Origin: Tenrec ecaudatus
Lineage: Eukaryota; Chordata; Mammalia; Afrosoricida; Tenrecidae
Reading direction: 5' to 3'
NCBI RefSeq assembly: GCF_050624435.1
Contig: NC_134539.1
Span: 143,688,025-143,752,024, forward strand
Length of the DNA stretch: 64,000 nucleotides
Positions 1 through 12,300 of this stretch are shown piece after piece. The notes beneath the pieces are model-generated. The model made no database searches. It had not been told where the DNA came from and saw nothing but the letters and a program-made list of their open reading frames with translations. The position numbers and the translations under genes are program-made. The stretch's first letter is position 1, and the number at the start of each line of letters is the position of its first letter.

Positions 1-340
1 GGCCAGGGGAGCAAGCAGTGAAGCCCTCGGGGAATACCAAAAATAGACTGCAGGGGCAGGGCATGGCAGCCCATCGGACTCCTCTGGAAAACACTCCTAA
101 ACTGACCTGGAACTATTTATGGGCTTTTCTTTTTTGGTCGTTAGTTTTTTTGTTATTGTTGTTTTGGTTCATTTGTTTTCTTTTGTGGTTTTGTTTTGCT
201 TTGTCTTGTTTTTGTGCTTACTATTGTCTCTGGTGGTCTATCTAGATAAGATAGGCAGGATAAACAATCTGGAGCAGAAAACAACAGGACCGACAGTTCC
301 GGGGGACATGCGAGGGGGAGGCAGGGGAAAGGAAGTGCGG
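1..340 (+). repeat. L1 3' UTR fragment, sense
   Basis: This stretch matches, in reverse complement, the L1-type sequence at about 2890-3330: both share the runs 'gacctggaactattta' and 'caggataaacaatctgga'. It is therefore the 3' non-coding part of the same L1 family in the opposite orientation. Short open frames here are T-rich noise and not genes. Confidence 0.6.
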
Positions 341-699
341 TGTCAACAATACCATGGAGAGGGGAACAACAAGTGATCTAAAATCAATGGCAAGAAGGGT
401 GTAGGATGACCTGTCAGTAAATCAGTTTGTTCTCAGCTAACTTGCTTCCTGGAACGCCAGCGAGAGGGGGCTGTGTCCTGCCCGGGAGGTAAACTTTGTG
501 AAATGCTGGAGGCAGGTGCTCTGACGTTCAGCCAGGCCATTTGTCTTCTTGAGAAGCTGGTACAAGGGGCTGCCTTGGTCCAGACCCGGCCCAAACACTC
601 ATGATTTGCTCAGCACACAGACTGAATAACTATAGGGAGAGGATACACACTTCTCCTAATTTTAAGCCATATGGAGTTCCCTTGTTCTATTTGAATAAC

Positions 700-1240
700 T
701 GATTTGTTCTATGATCAGTTCCATATGAGCACAATGAAATGTTCTGGAATTCCAATTCTTCATGATGTTGTCACATAGTTTAATGCCTTTGCATAATCAA
801 TAACACAAACATTTGTCTAGAATTCATTGCTTTTAGCCAAGATCCATCTGACACCAGCAATGATATTCATCTTTCTGAATCTCCTTTTGAATCTTGAATA
901 TTGGCAGTTTCCTGTCCATGTACTGCTGAAACCATGTGTTAATTTTCTGCAAACTCTACTTGTGTGCAATATTAATTATATTGTCTGGCAATTTCTGTAT
1001 TCTGTTGGATCACCTTTCTTAGGAATGGAAACAAATCTAGATCTTTTCAGTCCATTGGCCAAATTTCTTGGTATAGACCAGTGAGCACTTCCAGTATTTC
1101 ATTTGTTGGTGGAGACATCTCAATTAGTATTCCATCAATGCTTTGAGCCTTGCTTTTCACCAATGCCTTCAGGGAAGCTTGGACTTCTTTTTTCAGTACC
1201 ACATGCTACGCCCTGCAATGCCTGAATGTCAATCAATTGG
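700..1240 (-). repeat. RTE-type LINE fragment, antisense
   Basis: The right end is the reverse complement of the RTE open frame seen near 17480-17530 on the plus strand (the segment encoding 'LKEEVQAALKA'). The rest reads as RTE reverse-transcriptase region in antisense with many disruptions. No intact coding frame remains. Confidence 0.6.
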
Positions 1241-1369
1241 TTTGGGTACAGTGGCTCCCTTTACATGCTACCAGGGCTCCTTAACTGAGCTGAAAGGGAA
1301 GGCCCAAAAGAGATGCAACCTTCTATATGTTTTAGATGAAAGAGAAACTTAAGAAACAAATCAAATTTT

Positions 1370-1474
1370 GAGAATGAGGAGGGCAACCAATGTATAAGGG
1401 TGCTTTACTCAATTGATGTATGCATGGATTGTGATAAGAGTTGTTTGAGCCCCAATAAAATGATTTACAAAAAA
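1370..1474 (+). repeat. L1 3' tail, sense
   Basis: It contains the family tail 'ggattgtgataagag' followed by 'aataaaatgattt' and an A-rich end. The same tail recurs in either orientation at about 5740, 27530 and 40050, which identifies it as a recurrent L1 3' end. Confidence 0.55.
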
Positions 1475-1477
1475 GAC

Positions 1478-1600
1478 AGGGCTTTCTATTCTTGTAAACA
1501 ATTACAGTCTTGAGAACTCACAAGGCAGTTCTACTCTGGCCCATAGAGTCATAATGATTTGGCATCAACTTTATACCAGTGAGTTTGTTTGTTTGTTTTT
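1478..1600 (+). repeat. AfroSINE 3' part, sense
   Basis: The order 'tctattcttgtaaacaattacag', 'cagttctactctggccc' and 'agtgagtttgttt' follows the 3' half of the AfroSINE, whose body reads 'aaagatttacagcc... gcagttctactctg... gtcgactcgatggcaatgggtttggttt'. The tRNA-like head is missing. Confidence 0.55.
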
Positions 1601-1607
1601 TTGTTAT

Positions 1608-4600
1608 TAATCATTTTATTGAGGGACTCTTACAGATCTTAAAACAAGTCATCATTCAATTGTATTAGGTACACTTGTACATATGTTGCCATCATTTCCA
1701 AAACATTTTCTTTCTACTTGAGCCCTTGGTATCAGCTCATCTTTTTCCCCCTCCCTCCCCAATCCTCTCACCTTCATGAATCCCTAATCAATTATATATT
1801 ATTGCTGTTATTTCATATCTTACACTGTCCATCGTCTCCCTTCACCCACATTTCTATTAGTCATTCCCCTGGTGGGGGGTACGTGTTATATATCCAACCT
1901 TGTGATCAGTTTCCCTTTTAGTCCTCTTTCCCCTCCCCCAACTCCCCCTTACTCTCATGGTACGGCTACTCCTACTGTTCCTGAGTGATCTATCTGTCCT
2001 GGATTCCATGTGTTGAGAGCTCTTATCTGCATCATGTACATACGCTGGTCCAGCCGGATTTGTAAGGTAGAACTGGGTCATGATAGTGATGGGGAGGAAG
2101 CATTCAGGAACCAGAGGAATGCTGTGTGTTTCATCAATGCTATCCTGCACCCTGGTTGAATCGTCCCTTCCTTGTGACCCTTCTGTGAGGGATGTTCAAT
2201 TGTCTACAGATGGGCTTTGGGTCTCCACTCCATGCCACCCCCACCATGTCAATAAAATTGTTTGTTTTGAATCTTTTGATGCCTGACACCTGATCCTGTT
2301 GACACCTCATGATCACACAGGCTGGTGTACTTCTTCCATGTGAGCTTTGTTGCTTTCCTGCTAGATGGCTGCTTGTTTAACTTCAAGCCTTTAAGATCCC
2401 AGACACTGGATCTTTTAATAGCAGGGCACCATCTGCTTTCTTCACCACATTTGCTTATGCACCCATTTTGTCTTCAGCGATCCTCTCAGGGAGGTGAGCT
2501 TCACAGAGTGCCAGGTTATTAGAACAAAGTGTTCTGTGTTTAGGGAGTACTTGAATAGAAGCCCATAGTCCATCTGCTATCTGAATACTTAACATATAAA
2601 TATATGTACATTGACCTCTATCCGTCATTATAAATTAATATATTTATATATATACATTCCTACACCTATACCTCTATAAATAGATTTTCCTCCCCCTTTC
2701 CTCTACTTTTCACCTTCCTCCTGTCCCACTATCATTCTCGCCCTCCATTCAGCTCTCAGTATACATTGCACTTTATCAAACCGGCATTCTACACCCTCCT
2801 CGCCATCAATTTTAGATCTCTTGTTCCATTGGCCCTGAGTGTGTTGGCTCCCCCTCCCCACCCCATCCTCTCCCATGCCTCCCCCCTGGAATGGCTCATC
2901 CCGTTGTTGTTTTCTCCTCCAGATTGTTTATCCTGCTTATATTATATAGCCAGACATAGAGGGAAAGGAGGGAAAAAAAGAAGCCAAACAAAACAAACAA
3001 GCCCGTAAATAGTTCCAGGTCTGTCCGCTGACCCTTATGAACGTTTTCCAGTCAGGTCTAATGAGGTGCCAACCCGTCTCTGGAGTCAGAAGTCTATTTT
3101 CAGGATTCCTCGGGGACTTTGTTGCTTTGCTCCCCTTGCTGCCCTGCTGCGCTCCCTGCTTGTTTTGCCCCACTGCGTGTATGTATATACGTGGGGGGCG
3201 GGGGCGGGGGCAGAACAAGCACACGTTCTGCACAGTGTTTCCAGCGCTGTCCCTGGTAGCGGTAGCGTTGTGTGTCAGTGAGGGGACATCTTATCGCATG
3301 GTGGGGCCAGGCCTATGGTTCTCTGTGCACTGACTGCTCTCGGCAGGGATGTCTCCTCAAGGCTTGGTGGGCCACGATGAGGTTCTGGCTCTCTTTCTTT
3401 CCCTCTTAGTCTGTACCCATGTGCTCTGAACTGATCTCTCCCCGGGCTGTAACTTCAGTGTGTCCTCTGTACTACATTCTTCTGGGGAGGGGTCAGCATA
3501 GCTCGTCTTGGGTCCGGCCCTATGAGTTTGGGTTTTAAAAATCTTCTTTACTATAACTTTTGGAATTATGCAAAATGAAAATTGTAAAACAGGCAAAACA
3601 AACCATCCAATAGCACATTTGGTCACAGAATCCGCAAGCTTTAATATTTCGACAAGTCACCTTAGCCAGTCTTTTAAAAAAATATTTTTAAACCAATAAT
3701 AGCAACAGCTCCAGGAAAACTGTCAAAATTTGGTCCTGAGTTCTGGACTCATATCTCATCTGACCTTTCCACGAAGGTCCACTGTATACCCCAGTCAATA
3801 CGGCAGCACACGAGCGCCTTACCTGCTCTCTTACCTTGCTCCCCTTCCTATATTTTTCTATTTGCTCTTTATTTTCCTTAGAAATAAATCCTTTATTAGC
3901 TCCTCTACTTAAAAGTCCATCTGGATCTTCATCTGTGTGTGTGTGTTTTTAGCCATGTGTATCTGTGATAGGTCTCCATTTTTTCATTGTGGAATGTAAG
4001 ATACATAGGGAAAAAGTATATATAACACATGTGTATAGCTTAATTCATTTTCAGGAAGTAGATACCTAGGTCACCACCACCCAGTTCAAAAGCAGAACAC
4101 TGAGTATTCCAGAAAGCTCTCCCCCACCTCTCGAACATGGCCCTTCCTTTGGTTCCCTCTCCCTTCCCTCCCAGCTCCCTCCTCACCCCTCTTCCTCCGG
4201 CTTCCCATAACCTTCAACGTCGGCTTCTTTGGATATAAAACTATTTTTCTGGTTTTTGTCTAATAGTGAGCTCATATAGTATTTGTCTTTCTGAGATGGA
4301 TTCAATTTGCTGAGTATAATACTTTCCAAATTCATATATGTAATGGGATATTTGACATTGTGCTTGATAAAAAAGTTTTATCATTGCTCTTTAGGGATGC
4401 ATAATATTCTATAGCAGGTATGTACCAAAGCTTATTAATCCCTTTCTCTACAGATGGGCATTTGAGCTGCTTCCATGTTTTTGTTATTGTGGATAGTACT
4501 TTAATAAACATGAGCGTTCATATATCTATTTGTGTTTATTCTTTATTTCTTTGGAGTATGTGCTGAGTAGAGAGATTAGTGGATTAAGTGGTTTTTCTAT

Positions 4601-5690
4601 TTGTATAAGAAAGCACCAAAATGTTTTCCATCATGACTGTATAATTCTGCAATTCTGAAATTGGTGAACTGTCTATTGATGTCTTCTGCCAATTTTTAAA
4701 TTGGATTATTCATGTGCCTCTTATTAAAGGAGTATAGTTTTCTATAGATTTTCAAGGTTATATCTTTATCTGGTATATCATTGCCAAAAACTCTTCCCAG
4801 TCTGTGTGTTCTCTTTTAATAAAATCTTCAATGTTTATAAATATCATATTTTAGGATATTTCAGTCCTCTGTTTTGTCTTCTATAGAATGGATGTGTTTC
4901 ATGCTGTTTGTTAATGTTTATGCCTTGTACTAAGATCTTTAAGTTTGTCCCTATTTTTCACTGAAAATCTTTATAGCTCCAGGATTTATATTTAAGTCTT
5001 TAATCTATCTTGAGTTCATTTTTGTATATTGTGTGAGGTTTGCATCCTGATTCATTCTTTGCAGATGGAAATCCAATTTTCCCTGCGCTGTTTGTTGAAA
5101 AGATTGTCCTGTTCCCATTTAAAGTGCTTTAGCCCTATGTAAAAAAAATGCAAAACACCCCAAACAAACAAAAAATGCAGGTGTCTGTAGGTGCTTGGTT
5201 TTATTTCTGGGTTCTTTGTGCTGACCCAGTACCAGTAACAAGTTGTTTGGTCGCCATGGCTGTGCAAATAGGTCTTGAAATCAGAGCGAGAGAGGCTTCC
5301 TACTTTGTTTTTGGTTTTTAGTTGCATTTTGCTTAACCTGAGTTTCTTTCCTTTCCACATAAAGTTGGCATCGCTTTTCCACTTATTTTAAGGATAATGC
5401 TGGGCTTTGGATCAGAATTATATTATATTTATAGATTGTTTTCAATAATATGGACATTTCCACAATATTAAGTCTTCATATCCATGAACATGACATTTTC
5501 TTCCATTTATGTAAGTCTCTTTTGATAGTAGTATTTTGTAGTTTTCTTTGTACAGTCTTTGGTTTCTCCCATTCAGTTGACTCCTAAGTATGTCATCTTT
5601 TAAGTGGTTATTGTAAATGGTTTTGTTTCCTTTTCTTTTCAGAGTTCTCTTCTTTAAAAAAAAGTTGACAAGATGGCATACAAATGACAA
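1608..5690 (-). repeat. L1 LINE, antisense (3' UTR then ORF2 end)
   Basis: The block opens with the antisense tail 'aatcattttattgaggg', passes through a long CT-rich L1 3' non-coding region, and from about 4250 shows the classic antisense L1 text ('gggcatttgagctgcttccatg' type). From about 5400 it shows 'aatatggacatttcc' and 'atccatgaacatgacatt', which derive from the end of L1 ORF2. The order places the element on the minus strand. It may be two L1s of different age joined together. No coding frame survives. Confidence 0.65.
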
Positions 5691-5727
5691 TAGGACTCAC
5701 GTTATGCCATCTTGTCAAAATTTTCTT

Positions 5728-6010
5728 TAAAAAAATCATTTTATTGGGGGATTGTACAATTCTTATCACAATCCATACATACATGCATCCATTGTGTCAA
5801 GTACATTTGTACATTTGTTGCCATCATCAGTCTCAAAACATTTGCCTTCTACTTGAGCCCTTAATATCGGCTCCTCATTTCTCCCCTCCCTCCCCACTCC
5901 CCCCCCTCATAAATTTTTCAATTAATTCCACCAATTTCATTATCAAGTTGTTGGGGTTTTCTGTGTATGCAATCACATAATCTGCAAATAGAGAGAGTGT
6001 CCCTATCTCA
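5728..6010 (-). repeat. Second L1 fragment, antisense
   Basis: It starts with a new antisense tail 'aaaatcattttattgggg', then 'cttatcacaatccatacata'. It ends about 90 bases before the first MILR1 exon with 'tcacataatctgcaaatagag', an ORF2-derived antisense run. It is a short, truncated copy. Confidence 0.6.
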
Positions 6011-6097
6011 TCCACACACAATAATGTGGCTGGAAGACCACTGGGTTATGAACTAGGATATGAACTAGGACTTTACATTTCCTTGTTCATTTTCCAG

Positions 6098-6373
6098 GAG
6101 TCTCTACTCCCCAGTTGAGCACGGAAAGCAGAGTGATAACAAAGGGTCAACACGTATCTCTGTCTTGCTACATCAAGAAAATATCCCAACCAGTCAACTA
6201 CTCTTTGTTTCGGGGCCAGGATCACTTGGAAACTGAAGGTGGAGCAGGTCAACTCAAGATTTTTAACATAACCATCTCAAACGATAGTGATTTGGGGCCC
6301 TACAAGTGCAGAGTTCAAGTTCCCAACAGCTCCTGTTTTACATATAGCCAAGAAGTCAACTTCAGATTTGAAG
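6098..6373 (+). CDS. MILR1: MILR1 exon: first Ig-like domain
   Basis: It is bounded by 'tttccag' and 'gtaagta', and enters and leaves in phase 1. The two Ig cysteines are visible in 'VSLSCYI' and 'PYKCRV', with a 'LGPYKC' F-strand signature. Several N-glycosylation sequons are present (NYS, NIT, NDS, NSS). Confidence 0.88.
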
Positions 6374-9300
6374 GTAAGTAAAGCCCTTGCTATCGGGAGC
6401 CCTTAGAACTGGCTGAGCACTGACGTAAGAATTTGGAAAGTGTGTCAGCAAGAAAATGATTCTTAAGAATACACTTTTTAAACAATGTCTCCTTTAAGGA
6501 TGTGCTCACTATTTCAGACAGCAACAACCCAGAAAACTCAGTCTGTACTTACAATTGAGCCGTGTAGCAGTGAAGTAAAAGGTTACAATGCAGGATCAGG
6601 CTACCTAAGCAACCACTTGAGATCAGCCTCAAAATCAGTGACAGCAAAGTCTGAAGAAAGTGGAGAGCAAATTCCTCCCCTCCTCGGTCCAAGACAGCTC
6701 TCTCAACTCCTCTTGGCTGTGCGAGCGAGAAGGCCCGTCTCGCTGCCACGCAGACCCTGCCTAGACGCTCTGCAGGCTCCCTCTCAGCCCCCGCAGCACA
6801 GCTCTGTAACTGTCTCACCTGTGACAGCTTTTCGCCCAAGACACAGCTCACTGAGGAGTTTCCATACCTCCTCTCCCCGTTTCTTCTCGCTTCTGGCCGC
6901 TCTTAAATTTTCTCTTTTCTTTCTTTCTTTGACCTCTTGGTAATTGGCTGCATATGCAAGCAAACACTCCTTGTCCATTTCAAGCCAACCCCCTCACTGC
7001 AGGCCCATTGAATTTGAGGTCAAAATTAAGTCCTCAGAACTTTTCAGGGGAAACCTCTCAGCCTGTCCTTTCAAAAGGCCAAGACAAAAGGTTGCATAAG
7101 AAATTCATTCACCTCATGAGAGTAGACTTGACCTGGAAAGCATCTGAGGTGCAGTGAGCCAATCAGAGAAAAGAGTGAGAAAATGGCTCCCGTGGAACAC
7201 CCTGCAGGAAATAGGCCCAGTCTTAGACAATTCCTGAACTAGACGGCTGAGACCTAAAGGCAACTAATTAATAAGGCCAACTCTGCATTTCCTTTGCACC
7301 TATAAAGTAGTGCACATCTTCACACGTTACCATCAAGTGTCCTGTGCATAGCCTTCTGCAATTGGTTATAGTGATTATACGACTATATAACTGTAAGTTT
7401 GGTTTCTTTTCTTTGTAAGTTTGGTTTCACAGTTGGTTTGTTTTTAATGTGTAAGAGGGAACTTTATATGAAAAAGGAATTCTATATCAAGCAAACATCC
7501 AGGCCCAATCCAGATCAAGTCCATAAGTCCCTTGCTAGTCCATAAATCTCTCTTCAGACTCACACAGCCATATACAATGATGCAAAATGCAGTAACGTCA
7601 CCAGCTGGTGAGTGCAAAGTCCTATGGGTCCAGTGGCTGTAGTGGCATCACAGGGCTCCAGCGACTCCCAGCAGCATACCTCACCAGCAGAATGGTGAAG
7701 CAGAGAGAGGGTGGGGCCAGCCTCCAGCCAGCCATTTATCTGGGCCATGCCTCCAAATGAGGTCATCAAGCTGAATCCTGATTCAGAGGCAAAACTCCAC
7801 TCCTACACTTCACTGATCAAGTTGGCATGAAATTGTGTAACTACCACAGACCGGCCCTTGTCAACCTGACACTTTTACACAACTCTTTAGTTATACAAGT
7901 TTTTAAAAACAAAGACAAAAGTAAAATCACATTTATGTCTAACAGGATAAAAAATAATACATACAACTCAAAATGTGCCAGCCTCATTTAAATATAATAT
8001 TCTATAAGTGAACAAACCAAAATATTCTATATTTAATGATTGCAGTTCTGTGAACACTTATACTGTAATTCTATAATCCTATCAATATATATTTCCTCAC
8101 CTATGAAAGTTTGTAAGCCAGCCACTTATGCCTTTAATTTCCCCATTTTGGGTATCCAGTTTCTATATTGCCCACTTACATCATCAACCCAGTGATCTGA
8201 GGAGACAAGCACATTATTTAAGATGAAGACTCTTCATTTCAATTGGAATCTTGTGAGTCCGCATCCATAGGCAAGTCAAATCAGGACAGGCCATCCATAA
8301 AGTCAGCAGCAAAATAGACCAATTCACAGGCTCAAAAATTTTATCTTCACCTGGTCAGGTTCTGGTCAACTCAATGTCGGCAGCCACTTTGTTTAGTCTC
8401 ACCATGGTGCCCATTGGGCCCCTCGCCTTTTGACCATGAGCCCCCATCACAACTTCTCAACAACTCTATCCCCCTTGGGCTAGGACATGAATCAACCCAC
8501 TCTCACCTTCGCCTCTAGTCCCTATGAACCAGGTTCATGGATGTCAGTGGCCAGACTCACCTTCTCTTTATTGCTGTGTTTCTTCTACTTCTATTCTACA
8601 AGTGGATCCAGATGGTCACCTAACAGGCTCCCTTTAACATTCAGTCCTAGAGAGGAGAGGTGATTCACGGCTACAGATTTTTCCAGCATCAGGCACAAAC
8701 CACTAGTTAAAAATTCAAAAAGGCCAAATTCCTTTTCTTTTTTTGTTTTCAGTCTGCCAAAAGACCTCTAGGCAAGTCTTTTCAAATGCAAATGTATGAG
8801 CACTCAAAGCACTGGGTGGGGTTTATATTTTCGGAGCCTTCTTTGTAGGCGTGACCCCTACTCATTTAAAGTTCCAATTTTAATGGCTGAATAAAGTGGG
8901 CTTACAAACTCTCAATTTTCATACTTCCTATTAATCATTTCTAACACACATTAAAGCCATAACAATAGGCAGAGAAAATGAGTATAAACATAGTTGAGTC
9001 AGATGCTAAACACATTCTTAAAACAGTCCCATTCAATCCTTTTCTATCTAAAACATTTTCTAAACTAAACTTTCTTATCTAAACTTAAAACCATCAAATT
9101 CAATCCTTTCTTATCTAACTTACGCCCCATTCATATGCAATGTGGTCTTGGGCCTCTGGCTGTATCAAGCTGGGGTGGGGCCTTCTGTCAGTCATTTTGA
9201 CTTGCAGCATGGTCTCAGAGAAGTCCAAGAGGCCATTTCCCCCCAGCTCAAAATTTACATTAATAACATTAATTTTCGCCATTTCAAAAAGGAATAACCA

Positions 9301-12300
9301 AAGACAACTTCCAGGGATCAAAACCTTCACTTCCTGTGACTTTCCAGAAAACAACCAAGCAAACAGTGTGGGTCTGTGTGACCTCTGGCTAGCCAAGAAA
9401 GATTATCATGAGGCAGAGTTCAAGCAAGCATCTACTCTCCACCTTCACGATGCCCCTCTAGGGCCCCACTCCCAAGCTACCACAAGTGTTAGTCCGGGTA
9501 GACTAGAGAAACAAATCCTGTGACCCTCCCACATATGTGTAAGAGACGTTTCTATCGAGGAGTAATTATATATCCAGCAAACACCCCAGCCCAGTCCAGA
9601 TCAAGTCCATAAGCCCAATGCTAGTCCATAAATCTGACACCAGTCCACGAGTCCGTCTTCAGACTCACACAGCCACATGCAACAGTGCAGAATGCAAGAA
9701 CACCGCCGGGCTGGGGGGCGGTGGATCCAATGGCGGCAGTGGCATGACAGGGCTCTGCGTGGCTCACCGGCAGAAAGGTGAAGCAGAGAGAGAGCAGTTG
9801 TTGTTGAGCACTACAGTGCACCTAACCCAAAGCCAGGCTATTTCCAGTTGCCTCACTTGCATTGAAAGTTGAACGCCGAATAAAGAAGACCAAAGGAGAA
9901 CCAATCCATTTGAATTGTGGTGCTGGAGAACACTGAGCGCCGGACCTGCTGAAAGGACAAACCCACCTGTCTTGGAAGACGTACGGCCAGAGTGCTCCTT
10001 TGGCAATTACATAATCTCCTGTCAACTTATGAAGGGGTGGCGTCTAGCCTGTCAGTCAGGTCACAGCTTGATGACCACATTTGGAGGCTGGAAGGAGATA
10101 AATAGCTCACGGGGAGCAGAGATACTCTCTCTGCTTCCTCTTCCTGCTGATGGAGCCAGAGCCCTGGGGCCGGAGGAGCCACGTGGAGACCCACGCCAGC
10201 CCTGCAAGGCTTCCACTGCCATTGGAGCCACAAGACTTTCCTCCCACTGGCCTGTGATCTTCCTGCATTCGGTGTCATTGCATGCATTTCATGAGTCTGA
10301 AGACGACTGTATTGACTGTTAACAGACATATGGACTAATATCAGACTTATGGACTTGACCTGGACCGGGCTGGGATGTTTTCTCAATATTCAATTGCTCT
10401 TTGGTATGAAGTTCTCTTTACACAGATATGATTGTCTCTGGATTTGGTTCTCTAGTCAGCTAGATTGTCTCTGGATTTGGTTCTCACACAGCTCCTCAGA
10501 GGAAGGATAGAGAGACTTTATCTTAACTACTTCAGATATGTTGTTAGGCGAGACTGGCCCCTGGAGAAGGACATCACGTTTGATAAAGTAGCAGGGCAAC
10601 TACAAAGAGGATGGCCCTCAAGGAGATGGATTGATGCCATGGCTGCAACCATTGGCTCAGACCTAAGAAAAGTGTGAGGCTGGCCCAGGACCGGGCAGTA
10701 TTTCATTCTGTTATGCATTAGGTCACAACTGACTCAATGGCACCTAACAACAACAACTAAACTGTTTTCTTACTTGTCTTCTGTTTGGACTTTTATCACA
10801 TACAAGGGTATTACAGGAGGAACTACATGAGCTCCATCAAATATGTGAATGAAGGAAATCTGGCAGATAAAACCTTGAATGGCTTTCAATCAGCTAGACG
10901 GATGGGTCCTCATTGACAGCTTGAGGTGTGATAAGGGCAAATACAGTCTTACTCTTGAGTTAAAAACAGCTGCAAAACCAAACTGAGGTAGCAATCTCTC
11001 ATCTAAGACTTTTCTACAGGCATACCTCACAGGTCCAAAATATTGTATGTGCAAGGTTATTTCGTACAGTACATTTTAAAAACTGTTACAAAAATAAAGG
11101 CAGCAGAATGTTTGCTAACTCAACATCTTTCACTTGATGGGTTCAGCGGTACCAGCTACAACCATCATGTTGTGAAATCGCTTTACAGTAACAAAAGATT
11201 GGACAAACCCAAGGGTGCACCCGCAGAGGCTCTATACATAAGCCAGTCACTCCACACCATGGAGCACTATGCAGCAGTGAAGAGATGAGAAGACACTCCA
11301 GGCGCAACTATAGAAAGAGCGCAAGATATGCTATTAGTTTATATATATATATATGAAAGTGCCAACTTGAAAAACAAACTCCCTTCCACTTAGTCAATTC
11401 CAACTCATAGCAACCCAATGGGGCAGAGGCGAGGGTTTCAGAGAGTCTAACTCTTCATGGAGCCACCAACTCTGTGACCGACTCCCCAAAGCCTAACCCA
11501 CGGCACCCCGGGGGCCCGCTAAGGGGAAGGACAGAAGAGTATCAGTGATCAGGAGGTCGCTATGAGTCGGCATCACCTGGCTGGCTGTGGAGTTATTGTC
11601 CGTGTCAGAAAGTGACAAACGAGAAGATCCATTTTTTCCTCTATTTACAAAAAGAAACACCAACGGCAAACACACGGAATGACAGGCATCTTTAGGGGGA
11701 AGTTGAATGAGATCGCAACACATACACTTCTGCAGATTTCCACATCATTTAGATAAGAATGATCATGGAAGGGTGGCGCAGGATCAGGCAGCGTCATTTG
11801 TGGCACCTGGGGCTGCGATGACTTAGAACCAACTTGACAGCACCGAACACACACACACACACACACTCTCTCTCTCTCTCTCTCTCTCTCTGCTTCAACT
11901 GCAGGAGCGCACAGTCACTTGTATTAAACAAACAAAAACTAAGGTTTGGTTTAACACGACCTTGAGACAGCGGGACCCTGCGTAGGAGGGACTGCGCTGT
12001 GTCTGCCACACTGACAAGAAGGATCTGCGAGCATAGCTTTCCATGTTTTGCTTGTTGGCAGAAATTCTTGAAAATTTCAGGTAGATTTCCATTCCATAAG
12101 AAAAAGATTCCATTGGAATTGTCCCCAGAGTGGCCTCTGAGTCCCGAATGCCATTCCGTTGGGGATGCTGCCACATGATGTCTGCCCATGAGAGGAAGTG
12201 GGCCAGGAGATTCTAAGTCCTTGCCTAAGACTTCCTAATCATTCTTATCTCTTCAACCCCTTTTATCTCACTGCTTGCAAGCCAAACTGATGCTCTTTTA

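Noticed and set aside
6485-6943. 152-codon frame just after the first MILR1 Ig exon
   Set aside because: It lies in an intron, resembles no family, and begins after a good donor site that joins the next Ig exon in frame.
10465-10677. Single-exon gene of 70 codons
   Set aside because: The sequence is the C-terminal remnant of an RTE LINE with its typical 3' tail.
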